Part shown: one piece after another, positions 54,197-64,000 of the stretch
Numbering within the stretch: position 1 is the stretch's first letter
Layout: every line of letters begins with the position of its first letter
Source: Oscarella lobularis
Taxonomy: Eukaryota > Porifera > Homoscleromorpha > Homosclerophorida > Oscarellidae
Reading direction: 5' to 3'
Assembly (NCBI RefSeq): GCF_947507565.1
Contig: NC_089193.1
Location: forward strand, 1,546,325 to 1,610,324
Length of the DNA stretch: 64,000 nucleotides
Position numbers and translations under genes: made by a program
Notes under the pieces: model-generated
Database searches by the model: none
Told to the model about the DNA's origin: nothing
Seen by the model: only the letters and a program-made list of their open reading frames with translations

Positions 54197-54864
54197 ACCC
54201 GATCGATGCTGCATGTCTCAATGTTTCTTTTTTTTCCTCACGCATCAATGTAAGAGGTGTGGTGGCACAAAAAATGTTTTCGTCGCGACTTTATTTGAAC
54301 ATGTGGTCATGCGTACTACAACCAATATATAAGAAGAAGAAGAAGAACGGTGCGTGCCTAAAGGTCTCTAATCGGTGCAATTCGTTTTTTTCATCGATCG
54401 GCGAGACGACGCGGAATTATCACACCAAGCTGCAGAAACCCCTCGTCGTGCGCTGTCTCAACGGATTGTCGTTGCTTCCCTTGTACGCGGGAAGTAGCGG
54501 ATCTTGTTCGGCGTGTTCGACGCAGTAGCTTTGGAGACTAAGAACGTATATCGCGTGACAACGCCCCACTCGAACGGCTAACGAGGGGCCTCACTTTTGA
54601 CTCGCTTCTGATATCGGCATTCGTTGAAGACTCGCGGCGCTTCGAAGCTCTTCGACGAGCTTCGTAGCGGCTATAACGGCGGCAGACGACATTTAGCACT
54701 GGGAGTTGTCTTGTAGCGCACGCTAGACGTGGAGGTACATCTATTGTTTTGGGAGGTCGTCGGGCTTCTTCTTGTCCGAATCATTTTGAGACTTCTTTCA
54801 AAATTGTTTTAATCTGCAGCTTTTGCACGGTGAAGTCGTTTGAGTCGGACGCCACGCCCCTGGT
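54197..54864. other. Intergenic region, no gene supported
   Basis: 668 bp upstream of the hydroxylase gene. One 89-residue open frame (54259-54528) has no domain or codon-use support and is not called. The stretch nearest 54865 is presumably the promoter and 5' UTR. Confidence 0.35.
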
Positions 54865-56073
54865 ATGCATCTACTTTCAAGCTACCGCCTCCTCCTCCCA
54901 TTTGTTTGCCTTACGGTCTATGGGGAAAAGGAGATTGTGCATCGAGTGCAGATTACGAATTACAAAGACATGGTCTTTTATGCCAATTCGGTTCCTTGCA
55001 AAGTGATCCGCCGCTATTGCGAATCGTTGAAAGGCGAACTGCACTACGACACGTGCTTTGCTCAATTGTACGAGCTCTCTCTCAAGCACTTCACCGACAA
55101 CTGGAATCGATATAAAGATCAGCTCAAATTCTCCTCATCTTTTCTTCTCTCTTGCAAAGCATTCCGAAAAGCCCCGCCTTCGGCTCCGCCCTCTTCTCCC
55201 GCTCAGCGTCCGCTCGAAGTGACGTCACGAAATAGCACTCAAATCGTCACCGATCTTTACGAGCTGCTCGTCAGCGCCGCAAATAGAAATGCTTCGGCAT
55301 TGGCGCGATTCAACCAACTTCGTCCCCAATTGAAATTGACCGAAAAGGAGAAATTGGAGCTATACGAACAAGCGGTCCTACTCTTGCCTAGAAATCTATT
55401 CGTTGTTGATCAATTTGGATTGTCTCTAATGGGCAACGGATATAGTGACTTGGCGAAGGTCCTATTTGAAAATGCCGTAAAAATGGGACTGTGGGGTCAT
55501 CCGATGCAACGACCTGTATCAAAGTATGTGGCGAGTTTACCTCAAGAGCCTTGGCATGATCCGAAAAAATACAAGTTCATCAGTAAACTCGAAAAGGGTT
55601 GGAAAAAGATTAAAGAAGAACTGTCGATCAATTTAAAAGAAAACGAGCATTTGTTTACGGAAGAGGCGGAAAATTTGCACGCAGGCGGAAATTGGACTGA
55701 ACTTCGACTCAAATCGTCGGGACACGGTTTCACCAAAGCCTGCGATTATTTTCCAAAGACCATGAAAGTGATACGGGGCTGCGGCGAAGAATTCACGAGC
55801 ATCAAGTTTTCCGCCATCCAGCCGGGAACGCACATTCGACCGCACACGGGACCGACGAATGAACGCTTGCGCGTTCATTTGGCGCTCGTTCACCGCGGCG
55901 GCGCGCGCATACGGGTGAACGACAAGTGGCACACGTGGAAAGAAGGCAAGGCAATTATCTTCGACGACTCGTGGGAGCACGAGGTACGAAACGACGGCAA
56001 GGAGGCGCGCGTTGTTCTTATATTAGACATTTGGCACCCTCTCTTACCCGAACACCAAAGAATAGTGCACTGA
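54865..56073 (+). CDS. Aspartyl/asparaginyl beta-hydroxylase (ASPH-like)
   Basis: Fe(II)/2-oxoglutarate dioxygenase that hydroxylates Asp/Asn in EGF-like domains in the secretory pathway. Intronless, 402 residues. The N-terminus is a signal peptide or anchor (MHLLSSYRLLLPFVCL), a TPR-like helical region covers about residues 130-230, and the catalytic domain the last 180. Catalytic motifs: IQPGTHIRPHTGPTNERLRV (first Fe-binding His and 2-oxoglutarate-binding basic residue), HLALVHRGGARIRVND, FDDSWEHEV (second Fe ligand His) and RVVLILDIWHP. As in other ASPH enzymes the usual acidic metal ligand is replaced (HTG). EGF substrates would include Notch-type proteins, but none lies in this window. 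The start fits the hydrophobic leader. Confidence 0.92.
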   Translation: MHLLSSYRLLLPFVCLTVYGEKEIVHRVQITNYKDMVFYANSVPCKVIRRYCESLKGELHYDTCFAQLYELSLKHFTDNWNRYKDQLKFSSSFLLSCKAFRKAPPSAPPSSPAQRPLEVTSRNSTQIVTDLYELLVSAANRNASALARFNQLRPQLKLTEKEKLELYEQAVLLLPRNLFVVDQFGLSLMGNGYSDLAKVLFENAVKMGLWGHPMQRPVSKYVASLPQEPWHDPKKYKFISKLEKGWKKIKEELSINLKENEHLFTEEAENLHAGGNWTELRLKSSGHGFTKACDYFPKTMKVIRGCGEEFTSIKFSAIQPGTHIRPHTGPTNERLRVHLALVHRGGARIRVNDKWHTWKEGKAIIFDDSWEHEVRNDGKEARVVLILDIWHPLLPEHQRIVH

Positions 56074-56179
56074 AAAATTAATAATATATGACGTCAACTA
56101 ACGCACTCTAAGTGTCATAACAGCTTCTCACGCCAGTTGACCTCCTTTTCCCTTTTTCTTTGCTCGTTGCGCTGCGTCC

Positions 56180-57562
56180 ATGGACTCCACGCTTCCCCAA
56201 GAGTCATTTTTACCGGTCCTGTCACCTCCGCGTCAATCGGACGCCTTGGTCGACTTGACGCGAAGCGAGAGCGACGAAGAAGGCACTTCTGGCGCAGGCG
56301 AGCAATTCCACAGAGCCATGCCTATGCAAATAGACGCGAAGACGCTTCGAAAATTTTTTAGGTCCTTCGTTTGCATCGACGTCGACTCCTCATCCGAAAT
56401 TCGCTCTAAAAACGGCGGCAGGACGATGGCTGATGAGAAAACGGCCCTCCGAATCCGCCGTGAAGCCGCCGCCACCTAAAAAGGAAGTGATCGAAATCGA
56501 CAGTTCGGATGACGACGATTTAGACAACACATTGGTTGTCATTGATTTGACGTCAGATGGCACTTGCGAGCGCGTGTTTCTCGAAATTTCCGACGATGAA
56601 GATGAGATGAAAAAAGAGACGCCAAAAGAAAGTGCCAAAAAGAAGCGAAAGAAGAGAAGGAGCCGGCAAAGTCTGACTCCTATGGTTGTCAAGTCGAAGC
56701 CCATTCTTCCGGTCAGCGAGCGAAAGAGGATAAAGAAACGATTGAAAGCAAAGGGAAAGGCCGTTTCCAATGATGACGTCAAAGAAGAAGAGCACACGCC
56801 CCTATGTTCGTTTATGAACAAGGGAAGAAGATTCGAGATAGTGACTAGGTCTAGGTCTAAGACTTTGGCAGCGTCACCTGAGCCTGAACCAGAGCCAGAA
56901 CCAGAGCTAGACCCAGAACGACAGTCACATCACAGGTATCCCTTGAGAAAGTGTATAAGTAGAGGGCCAGAAAGACGGATAGTTACGTTGCCGAAGGAGA
57001 CGTTCACTGTCCAATACGATCCTTTGGAGAGAGAACGAGTCGAGAAAGCGATTCGCACTCTGCCTCAGTTGCTCAGTCAAAAGAAGCTGATTATATTTGT
57101 ACGTAAGACTGAGCAGGAGAAATCTCTCTTCCTCTCTATCCTCCTTCTCTCTAGGTCGACTTGGACAACTGGGCGGCTTTTTTCACTCGTCTTCATGCTC
57201 CCTTGCCGCGCGATTTTTTCGTCTGGGGATTCGAAGGGGGTTCGGGGTGCTGGAAGCCGCCCATTGGCCATCGCGTTTTTCAGCTCTGCATTGACAACAG
57301 CGCTTTCTATCTTCATCCGCGATGCGGACGGCGAAAGGACGCCGCGGATTTCGCGCTCTGCATGCAGGCGGGTCGATTGGACGAGCGTCTGCGGAAGGAT
57401 ATTCCGTTTGCTATTTTGTCAGGTGATGGTGGGTTTGAGGAGCTTGAAAGACAGCTCACAATGTCGCGAAGAGAGGCGCATTTTATTAATCCACACGAAG
57501 TGACTTCCGCCGAGCTCTATGCAAGACTCTGCCAAGTGGCAGAAGAAAAAGATAAACAATAG
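56180..57562 (+). CDS. ZNF451-like PIN-domain protein with SUMO-interaction motifs
   Basis: Exons 56180-56297, 56362-57098 and 57155-57562 (1263 nt, 420 residues). The C-terminal ~135 residues match the PIN/NYN-like domain at the end of vertebrate SUMO ligase ZNF451: VDLDNWAAFFTRL, DFFVWGFEGGSGCWKPP, FYLHPRCGRRKDAADFAL, CMQAGRLDERL and FAILSGDGGFEELERQL. Acidic residues (VDLDN, KDAAD, SGDGG) suit nuclease-type metal binding. The N-terminal half is disordered and has SIM-like runs DALVDLTRSESDEE, EVIEIDSSDDDD and LVVIDLTSDG. No zinc finger is present. Intron 1 begins GC (GCAG|GCGAGC); if it is not real, translation may start at 56433. Function beyond SUMO binding is inference. Confidence 0.75.
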
Positions 57563-57799
57563 ATAATTAGGATTTGATAGTGCATGCGAAATCGAAAAAA
57601 AAAGCGGCTTGACGCAGATACAATTGTCTCTCTTCTGAATGACTACCGGGTTGATAAAATCAGTATAATAAAGAGGTTGATTTACGATGAAAAATTCATG
57701 ATGATGACGGATGATTAATCCGAATGACGTCAGAGGCGCTACTGCGCACTGTAACACCAACCGCAATGGTTGAGTAGTGGTGCCTTTTATTCCGTTCTA

Positions 57800-60700
57800 A
57801 TGGCACAAGAAACGATATCTTCATATGTAAAGGCCATATTCGACTTTGACGCGGTCGAATCGGGCGATTTGGCCGTTCGAGAAGGCGACGTCATCCGTGT
57901 CGTGGAAACGCTCGACGACGGAGTGTGGATTCGCGGGGAATTGAACCAGAAAATAGGCGTTCTTCCCGCCAATCATACAGAACCCTGCACACAGCCGACC
58001 ACGCCCCAACTCCTCAAAGCAAAAATCGCCTTCGACGGCGATCGCGACGGCGATTTGTCGTTCGCGCGCGGCGAAACGATCGAATTCGTCGAGCGCGTCG
58101 ACGCCGAGTGGACGCGCGGACGAACGCGCGATCGCGAGGGCATTTTCCCGACGTCATTCGTCGAATGGGCGCCGATGGAACAGGAACAGCAAAAGAAAAC
58201 GAAATCGCCGACCCCGCCTCCGGTAAAGCCTAAACCACGGAAAAAATTACGACCTCGGTCGATGGCGAACGCATTGGACGCTCCTCAAGATCCCAAGGAA
58301 AGCGACGCTATTCGACGAAAATCCGTTGGAAATTTTATTGATTCTGATACTCCGCCTCCTGTCAAACCCAAACCCGCTCTCAAACCCAAGCCGAAGCCGA
58401 AGCCGAAAGTAATCGAAGAAGATCTGACGTCAGATGAAAAAACGATTCCAATTATAAAACGAGAATTGGTTGTTGAAACGAAGCCAGTTCCTGTTGCAAG
58501 AAAGCGATTCATTAGTCAAGGATGTGGGCAAGACGTAAAGAGTTCACCGAGACCAAGGATCACGTCAATTCCTACGTTTTCGCCTTCGCCTTCGCCGCCT
58601 CTCATTGCACCAAAACCAGTGAAAAGAAACATTGACGGTGGTGGAGTAGCTGTCAGACCGAAGCCCAGGCCAAAACCCAGGCCCAGACCTTTGACTCAGA
58701 TCATATTGGATGACGATGATAAGGAGGATGATAAAAGGGAAGACAACGTTCTAAGAAAGAGGAGGCAATCGTTGGGCGATGACAGTCTCTTAACAAGTGG
58801 AGATGATAGCAAGGTAAGAAAGTTGGGTTATTCATAGAGGAAATCAATATGTAGCTGAGATAGGAGCCGAGTCTTCATTGTAATTAAAATAGTCTGTTGA
58901 TCTGTCTTTTGGTTTTGGCAGCTTTCTCTCAGCGAGGAGTCAAGTTCTCGCGATTCGGGGATTAGCGTCGGGGTGGAGGAAGAGGAAAGGCAGCAGAAAG
59001 TGAGGCTCATGCTTAAGAAAGAACGATATAGTAAGTATCACATAACTGCTAATTAGACCAAGAAGAATAAGGTGCCAGACGAAGGCGCCAGGAGCAAAGC
59101 AGCTCGAAAGCGTCTACGTATCATAGACGAATTATTGACGACGGAAAAGTCTCATTTCGCCGATATCAACATACTGGCAAACAAAATGAAACCGTATCTT
59201 TATGAACAGGAGGCAATGAAAAGATAATAGCAATCACAACAGTAATTTATATTCTTTTATAAAGATTGATACCGAGGAGTTGGATTTGGTTTTCGGCAAT
59301 GTGGCTGACGTAGCAAACGCATCTTCCTCCTTTTTGGCGACCCTAGAGAAAGTTGATCCCAATAAAGGCTGCTATGGTAACAACGTAGTCACACCAAGTC
59401 GAATAGCAAAGCAATTTCTCTGCCAATTAAAAGGAAAATGTTTTCTCAAGCACGCCAATGAACTAAAGGAGGCGTATGCAACGTATAGTTGCAATCACGA
59501 AGCAGCAACGGTGCTATTGGAAAAAGTAACGCGAACGTTAGAGAGAGAAAAAAAAACGAACTTAGGCAATGTCTTTCAGTACGAAGCGGACGAAAACATT
59601 TGGAATTATTTTACAGCGTGTGTTGCGTCTGTGGAGTGAGTTGGTGTTGCCATGACGAGGCGCCTGGATAAAGGAATGTTTTTTAGAGACGAATTGAGTT
59701 TGCAAGGAACGGCGTCTCTAGTGCTCAAGTCTCTGCTTATTAAACCGATTCAAAGAATCTTGAAGTATCCTCTCTTGCTGAGGGAATTGGTCATCGTGAG
59801 AAAAGTGCATGTGAATCTGGGCTTATACTTTGACTTTTTTTTTCAGTGTACACCTGACGATCATAAAGACAAGTTGAATCTATCTGAAGCTGCTCACGAA
59901 ATGAGCATTGTTGCTCAGGAGGTAAATGAAAGGAAGAGGAGAAAAGAATTGGGTACTAATACAGGGAAAAACGACTTGGCTGTTCTCTAAGAAACGATTC
60001 TAGTTCAACATTATCACCTCAGGGGAAAGAACGCCACTTTTTTCGACAAAATAGGTAACGCGAGTTTTCACTCTCTCAAGAAACGATACAAGAGAACAGT
60101 GCTGAATATCGGCCAAGGATTGGGAATAAGAGACAAGGTTAGCAGGGGAAAAAAATTAAAAAATGCATCCAAAAACGTCACCTTACGCAAAGACCGTCGA
60201 CGAAGACTTCGTCAAAGTTGAAGTTCAGTTTCGAGAACTCGAGAACGCCGTTCACGTTTTAATTAAAGACGTGACGTCGTATCTTGCCGCTTTGGGGGTG
60301 GGTTTGAACTTTTGAGCCGAAGGTCTCCTTCATTTGAATTTCTTGTAGGATTTTCAGGAGGCGAGACTCAAGCTCTGTCGCTCGTTCGACGATCTCTGTG
60401 ACGAAAATTTCGCCGAATCGTTTTTGAGCATCCAGTTGCAAATCAAAGATTCTCTACAGAAATTAGTTGTAATTAGGATAGAAATATAAATCGTGGGCCG
60501 CCTATTGATGACGTGACTTCTAGATAAAGAGGGTTCAAAAATTGGTTTTGGCTCCTCTTAAAGCACTGGAAATCCGCTTTGAACGACCTCGTTTTTTCGT
60601 TAAGAAACGAGACGACAAACGACTGGATTACGACGCGCTAAAACGCAAGGCGGCAGAGTCAAAAGAAAAGGCCGCAGAAGTAAAAATAAACACCATATCA

Positions 60701-61722
60701 GAGCCATATTAAAAAATTGACTTTTAGTACAGAGAAGAGCTCTTAACTGCGCAGAGAACGTACGAGGCTCTGAATACCGAACTCCTCAGCGACTTGCCTC
60801 AATTTATTACCTTTGGAGTATCTATGTTGCAACAGTCCGTTCGTATTCTCGTTGCGTGTCATCGTGCGTTTGCTCGATCAGCGAAAGATAAGCTGGCAGA
60901 ATTAGTTAAAGTGGGGCTCAATAGTCAATAGTAGAGTATTGTGTAGTCTTAAGGATTTTATAGGAGGAGGGAGCACCGTCTTTGACTAAGCATCTCATAG
61001 CTGCGGCTCATAAGAAGGGAATTATTCTTGTAGCTGAACGATTGGCCGAGTGTCAATGCGTTCCCAGAGGATTCGTTCTTTCTCTGTGCTCGTCTCCTCG
61101 AATAGAGAGGAAAAAAGTAGGAAATCTTTAGCTCCTCTTTTTGATTCGTGATAGGGTTGAATTTTAGGGAAACGATCGCCCGTTGTCTCCGCTTATAAAT
61201 GTGCAGTTGATCTCCTATAATAATGGCATGAATTCCTTTTGATTTTCTTTTGTTTGCTAGTCGTCGTATCGTCGAAAAGGAAGCGCTGATGTGCCAGTGT
61301 CACCTTTGAAACTGGTAAGATTTTCAAGGGTATGCATAATCTTTTTAATTTACGAATTTCACTATAAGGTACCTCCGAGACGAGATCGAGAACGGCACTC
61401 CTCAGAGGCAGCAGTAAGAGCACATATTTCAATTCAAAATCGAAACCTCGTGTTTTAGATATTACTGCCCCTAAAGTCGGAAAGTTCTCTTCTATCGTCT
61501 TCCCTTCCCGACTTGTCCGGTCTCCAAGAGGACGAAGACATCTATTATCGCGCTGACTATGATTTCGAAGCGGACGAGCCTACAATGTTGGACGTGAAAG
61601 AAGACCAATTTGTAAAGGTACTATCTCGCGCCGACGAAGAAGGAAATACAGAATGGTGGCTCGTCGAAGTCGACGGAAATACTGGCTACGTACCGTCGTC
61701 GTATCTCAGTAAAATTTCGTAG
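57800..61722 (+). CDS. Tuba/DNMBP-type RhoGEF (SH3-SH3-DH-BAR-SH3)
   Basis: Scaffold RhoGEF, by analogy with DNMBP activating Cdc42 at junctions and membranes. The first exon (57800-58813) holds two SH3 domains (VKAIFDFDAVESGDLAVREGD; AKIAFDGDRDGDLSFARGE) and a Pro/Lys-rich linker with PPPVKPKP repeats. The DH domain follows over several exons (RIIDELLTTEKSHFADINIL; SLLIKPIQRILKYPLLLREL). A BAR-type helical region spans about 60-61.1 kb, and a final SH3 (YRADYDFEADEPTMLDVKED to TGYVPSSYLSK) ends at the TAG at 61720-61722. The order is that of Tuba, with fewer N-terminal SH3 domains than the vertebrate protein. An upstream in-frame ATG at 57770 would add ten residues. Middle exon borders were not all fixed. 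Confidence 0.88.
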
Positions 61723-61893
61723 TATGTATTTAGGAAAAGGTCGTTTGCTGGATCAAGCGACTTTAGGCTCTCGCACGCAAATCGTTATGTAGACAGAGGC
61801 GCATTCGCATTGACATGCTGGTTAAATTTTTCACATACAGTAACATCAAATCACATTCAAACACGTAATTAGGGGCAGTTCTGTCTGATGGGT

Positions 61894-63187
61894 TTATGCC
61901 TTCAGATGTTCAGCGTGATGCTTGATGTGATCACCGACAAAACTAGCAATGAAATAGTAGCCGTGATCATATCCCTAATAGGAACATATCATATCTTGGG
62001 TATTTCTAGATTCTCTAGTACCTCTTGCATTCTGAGAACGACTGGAAGTTTCGCCTCTCTGCAGGCGCTTACGAAATTCTCAGGTAGCAGTTGCTTTTTG
62101 ACGTAAAACTCGTCACCTTTTCCCTGCAGGAGATTGATAGTAGTTCAAGCTAACAGGTCTTCTTACCTGGTCAATAAGAATGGACGTGGGTGGACCAGCG
62201 TAGTTCTTGACTAGCTCAGTAGCATCGTATTGCTAAAACACAGTTCAAATACTGTCCATAGGTAAAATCGACGACTCACTTTCCACGTTTCCTTATCAGA
62301 GCCCAAGTATCCACTAAAGGCTTTTTGGCCCCAGGGACATTCACTGGCACTGGGATTGGAGATTGGAGCAAAAGCGGAAACACTCTAAGCCACAGCCCAC
62401 GTAATCTTCAAACGCTTCCTCCATCTCTAAATTTACCATGTATTTTCCAGGGCATTTGAAAAAGGAGATCAGTGCTCCGTGTCCACCCATGCTGTGCCCA
62501 AATATGGACTGCTTGTCCGGAAGTGCATTAAAATTGGCATTAATGAGGGCAGGTATCTACGGTAACAGGTATAAATAAGACCCATCTTTGACTATAGTAT
62601 GTGGAATATCCAAGGTACTTCTTCTGTAATGTAAGAGAACATCTTGTAGTTGGCTTTCCACTTGTCCTCCGTTGCATCCACGTAGAATCCAGCTCCGGTG
62701 CCAAAATCCCACGAATCGTCTTCTCCTTCGATCTGGCATCCTCCTAAGAATTTCGAAAGTATGGAGCAAAATTTACTTTCATTTTCCATTGTTTATTATT
62801 TTTACGAGGCGACGTGTCTGGTGCAACGAGAATTACGCCGTGCTCAGCGGCATAGCGTTGAGCTCCCGCCTTTTGTATGAAGTTCTGCTCAGTGCAAGTA
62901 AGGCCTTGATTACAATTATGATATAATAAAAAAAGAGGTTTTCGTTTATTTATTGAGCTGCAGCTTCACCGGAAAGCCAGTAGAGTACAGGAACTTTTTC
63001 GCTCTCTGCTTGAGGTGGGATGTAGACGGCGAATTTCATGGTGCAATTTGTCGTTTTGCTGCGTAGGAATCGCGAAAATGTTGCAAATTAGCTCGGTGAC
63101 GCGAGAAATCGATTTCTACCTTTCGTGGGTAAAGACTTTTTGCTCGCCACCGAAAGATCGGGCGCTGGAAACTTGTGTCAACGCCAT
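61894..63187 (-). CDS. ESD: S-formylglutathione hydrolase (esterase D)
   Basis: Cytosolic hydrolase that splits S-formylglutathione to formate and glutathione in formaldehyde detoxification. Exon 1 (63187-63120) encodes [19 protein letters not shown]; exon 2 (63058-62970) reads [15 protein letters not shown]; the rest give [52 protein letters not shown] (nucleophile Ser), [32 protein letters not shown] (catalytic Asp) and [17 protein letters not shown] (catalytic His), ending at TAA 61894-61896. About nine short exons give roughly 280 residues (human 282). The start follows from MAL..., as in human MALKQISSNK. It shares a 122 bp divergent region with AP-3 delta. Confidence 0.95.
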
Positions 63188-63309
63188 CCTGCTACCACAG
63201 TCCTCTAACGTTTTGCCGTAACGCGCTCTACCTACAATCACGTGCTTTGATCGACTCACTTTCACGTTGTTGGCTGTCGAAAAGCGACCGCACGCTCGAC
63301 GACGAAGTC

Positions 63310-64000
63310 ATGTTCGAGAAATCGCTTCACGATCTCGTTCGAGGCATACGCAACAACAAGCAGAACGAAGTGAGACCCCACCTCTCGGCACGAACACGTG
63401 ACTCGAACCGTGTTCCTTCCTCCAGGCTCGCTACATAGCGGGATGCATCGACGAAATCAAGAGCGAACTGCGGCAGGAGAGCAAAGGAGTGAAAGCGACG
63501 GCCGTTGCGAAGCTCATCTACGTAAGAACGCCCCGCGAGGGTCCCCAGCGCGAGAATCGACGTATTATCGCACGTCTCTAGCTTCAAATGATCGGCTACG
63601 ACATCAGCTGGGCCGCGTTCAATATCGTCGAAGTCATGAGCTCGCAGAAATTCACGCACAAGGTGTTGGAGACGATGCCCGGATAATTTTTCTCTCTTTT
63701 TTGACACTGGCTGTCTCAGCGAATCGGTTACTTGGCGGCGACGCAGTGTTTTCACGACGAAACGGACGTTCTCATGCTCACAACGAATATGATAAAAAAA
63801 GTGAGAAATTGCTTTCAATTCAATAATGAAAATACGCGATTTTTATATATAGGACATGTCGAGCCATAATTTGTACGACGCTGGAACAGCTCTGACCGGT
63901 CTATCCTGTTTCGTTTCGAACGATCTAGCTCGAGATTTGGCCAACGATCTCATGGCTTTGGTAGCTCCGACATCGCAATTCATCTCTTCACGTGATTCTA
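63310..64000 (+). CDS. AP3D1: AP-3 complex delta subunit, 5' part (cut by window)
   Basis: Large subunit of the AP-3 adaptor, which sorts cargo from endosomes to lysosome-related organelles. Exons 63310-63369, 63426-63521, 63582-63662, 63720-63800 and from 63853 (probably to 63960) encode MFEKSLHDLVRGIRNNKQNE, IDEIKSELRQESKGVKATAV, QMIGYDISWAAFNIVEVMSS, RIGYLAATQCFHDETDVLML and TGLSCFVSNDLARDLANDLM: the first alpha-solenoid repeats of delta adaptin. The start matches human RMFDKNLQDLVRGI, though in-frame codons extend upstream. The rest of the gene (over 1000 residues in the family) lies beyond the window. Confidence 0.95.

Noticed and set aside
54259-54528. 89-residue frame upstream of the hydroxylase
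   Set aside because: No homology, a lysine run and weak composition; it may be a 5' UTR of the hydroxylase gene.

Overview
This window is nuclear DNA from a small-genome animal. About two dozen genes lie in 64 kb on both strands, mostly with introns of 50-110 bp, and many are intronless or nearly so. The gene set is animal (RBPJ/Su(H), a TspanC8 tetraspanin, an ephrin-like ligand, PLK1, KIF7/27, KIF17, PTEN, Tuba/DNMBP). Compactness, GC-rich coding bias (many cgtcg/gacga words) and divergent ortholog sequences suggest a sponge, most likely a homoscleromorph such as Oscarella. That assignment is inference, not something I could test.

Layout. 0.4-9.2 kb: ZIP zinc transporter, TspanC8 tetraspanin, RBPJ (13 coding exons resolved), a gene-free 1.6 kb, and an orphan secreted protein. 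9.5-16.1 kb: ankyrin/coiled-coil protein, C2orf76-type protein, ephrin-like GPI protein, PLK1. 16.4-26.3 kb: DIS3L2 exoribonuclease, then a convergent 17-exon gene encoding two death-effector-like domains, each followed by a domain I do not recognise, and 13 ankyrin repeats. One of its introns carries a hairpin-containing ~606 bp tandem array joined to a 48 bp satellite. 26.6-38.0 kb: KIF7/KIF27 (minus) and KIF17 (plus), head to head and 113 bp apart. A KIF7/27 motor-domain intron is swollen to over 3 kb by the same 48 bp satellite. 38.5-45.5 kb: LC3, PAQR membrane receptor, Hikeshi, START-domain protein, a SelA-like PLP enzyme of bacterial type, PTEN. 46.4-54.2 kb: two tandem fatty aldehyde dehydrogenases with a PARP gene on the opposite strand between them, and a relic of a third ALDH. 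54.9-64 kb: aspartyl/asparaginyl beta-hydroxylase, a ZNF451-like SIM + PIN-like protein, Tuba-type RhoGEF, S-formylglutathione hydrolase, and the 5' part of AP-3 delta, cut by the window edge.

Themes. Seven gene pairs start head to head within about 110-400 bp, so shared promoters are likely. RBPJ and a TspanC8 (in animals an ADAM10 regulator) are adjacent, both Notch-pathway factors. Two ciliary kinesins share one short intergenic region with a motif fitting the RFX X-box. Reading-frame continuity demands GC-AG introns at nine places, far more than the roughly 1% usual in animals. Exon models were made by eye from splice signals, phase and family similarity; where total coding length was checked (RBPJ, PLK1, both ankyrin genes, LC3, ephrin-like, ZNF451-like, SelA-like, C2orf76-like) it came out as an exact multiple of three. 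No tRNA, rRNA or CRISPR was recognised.
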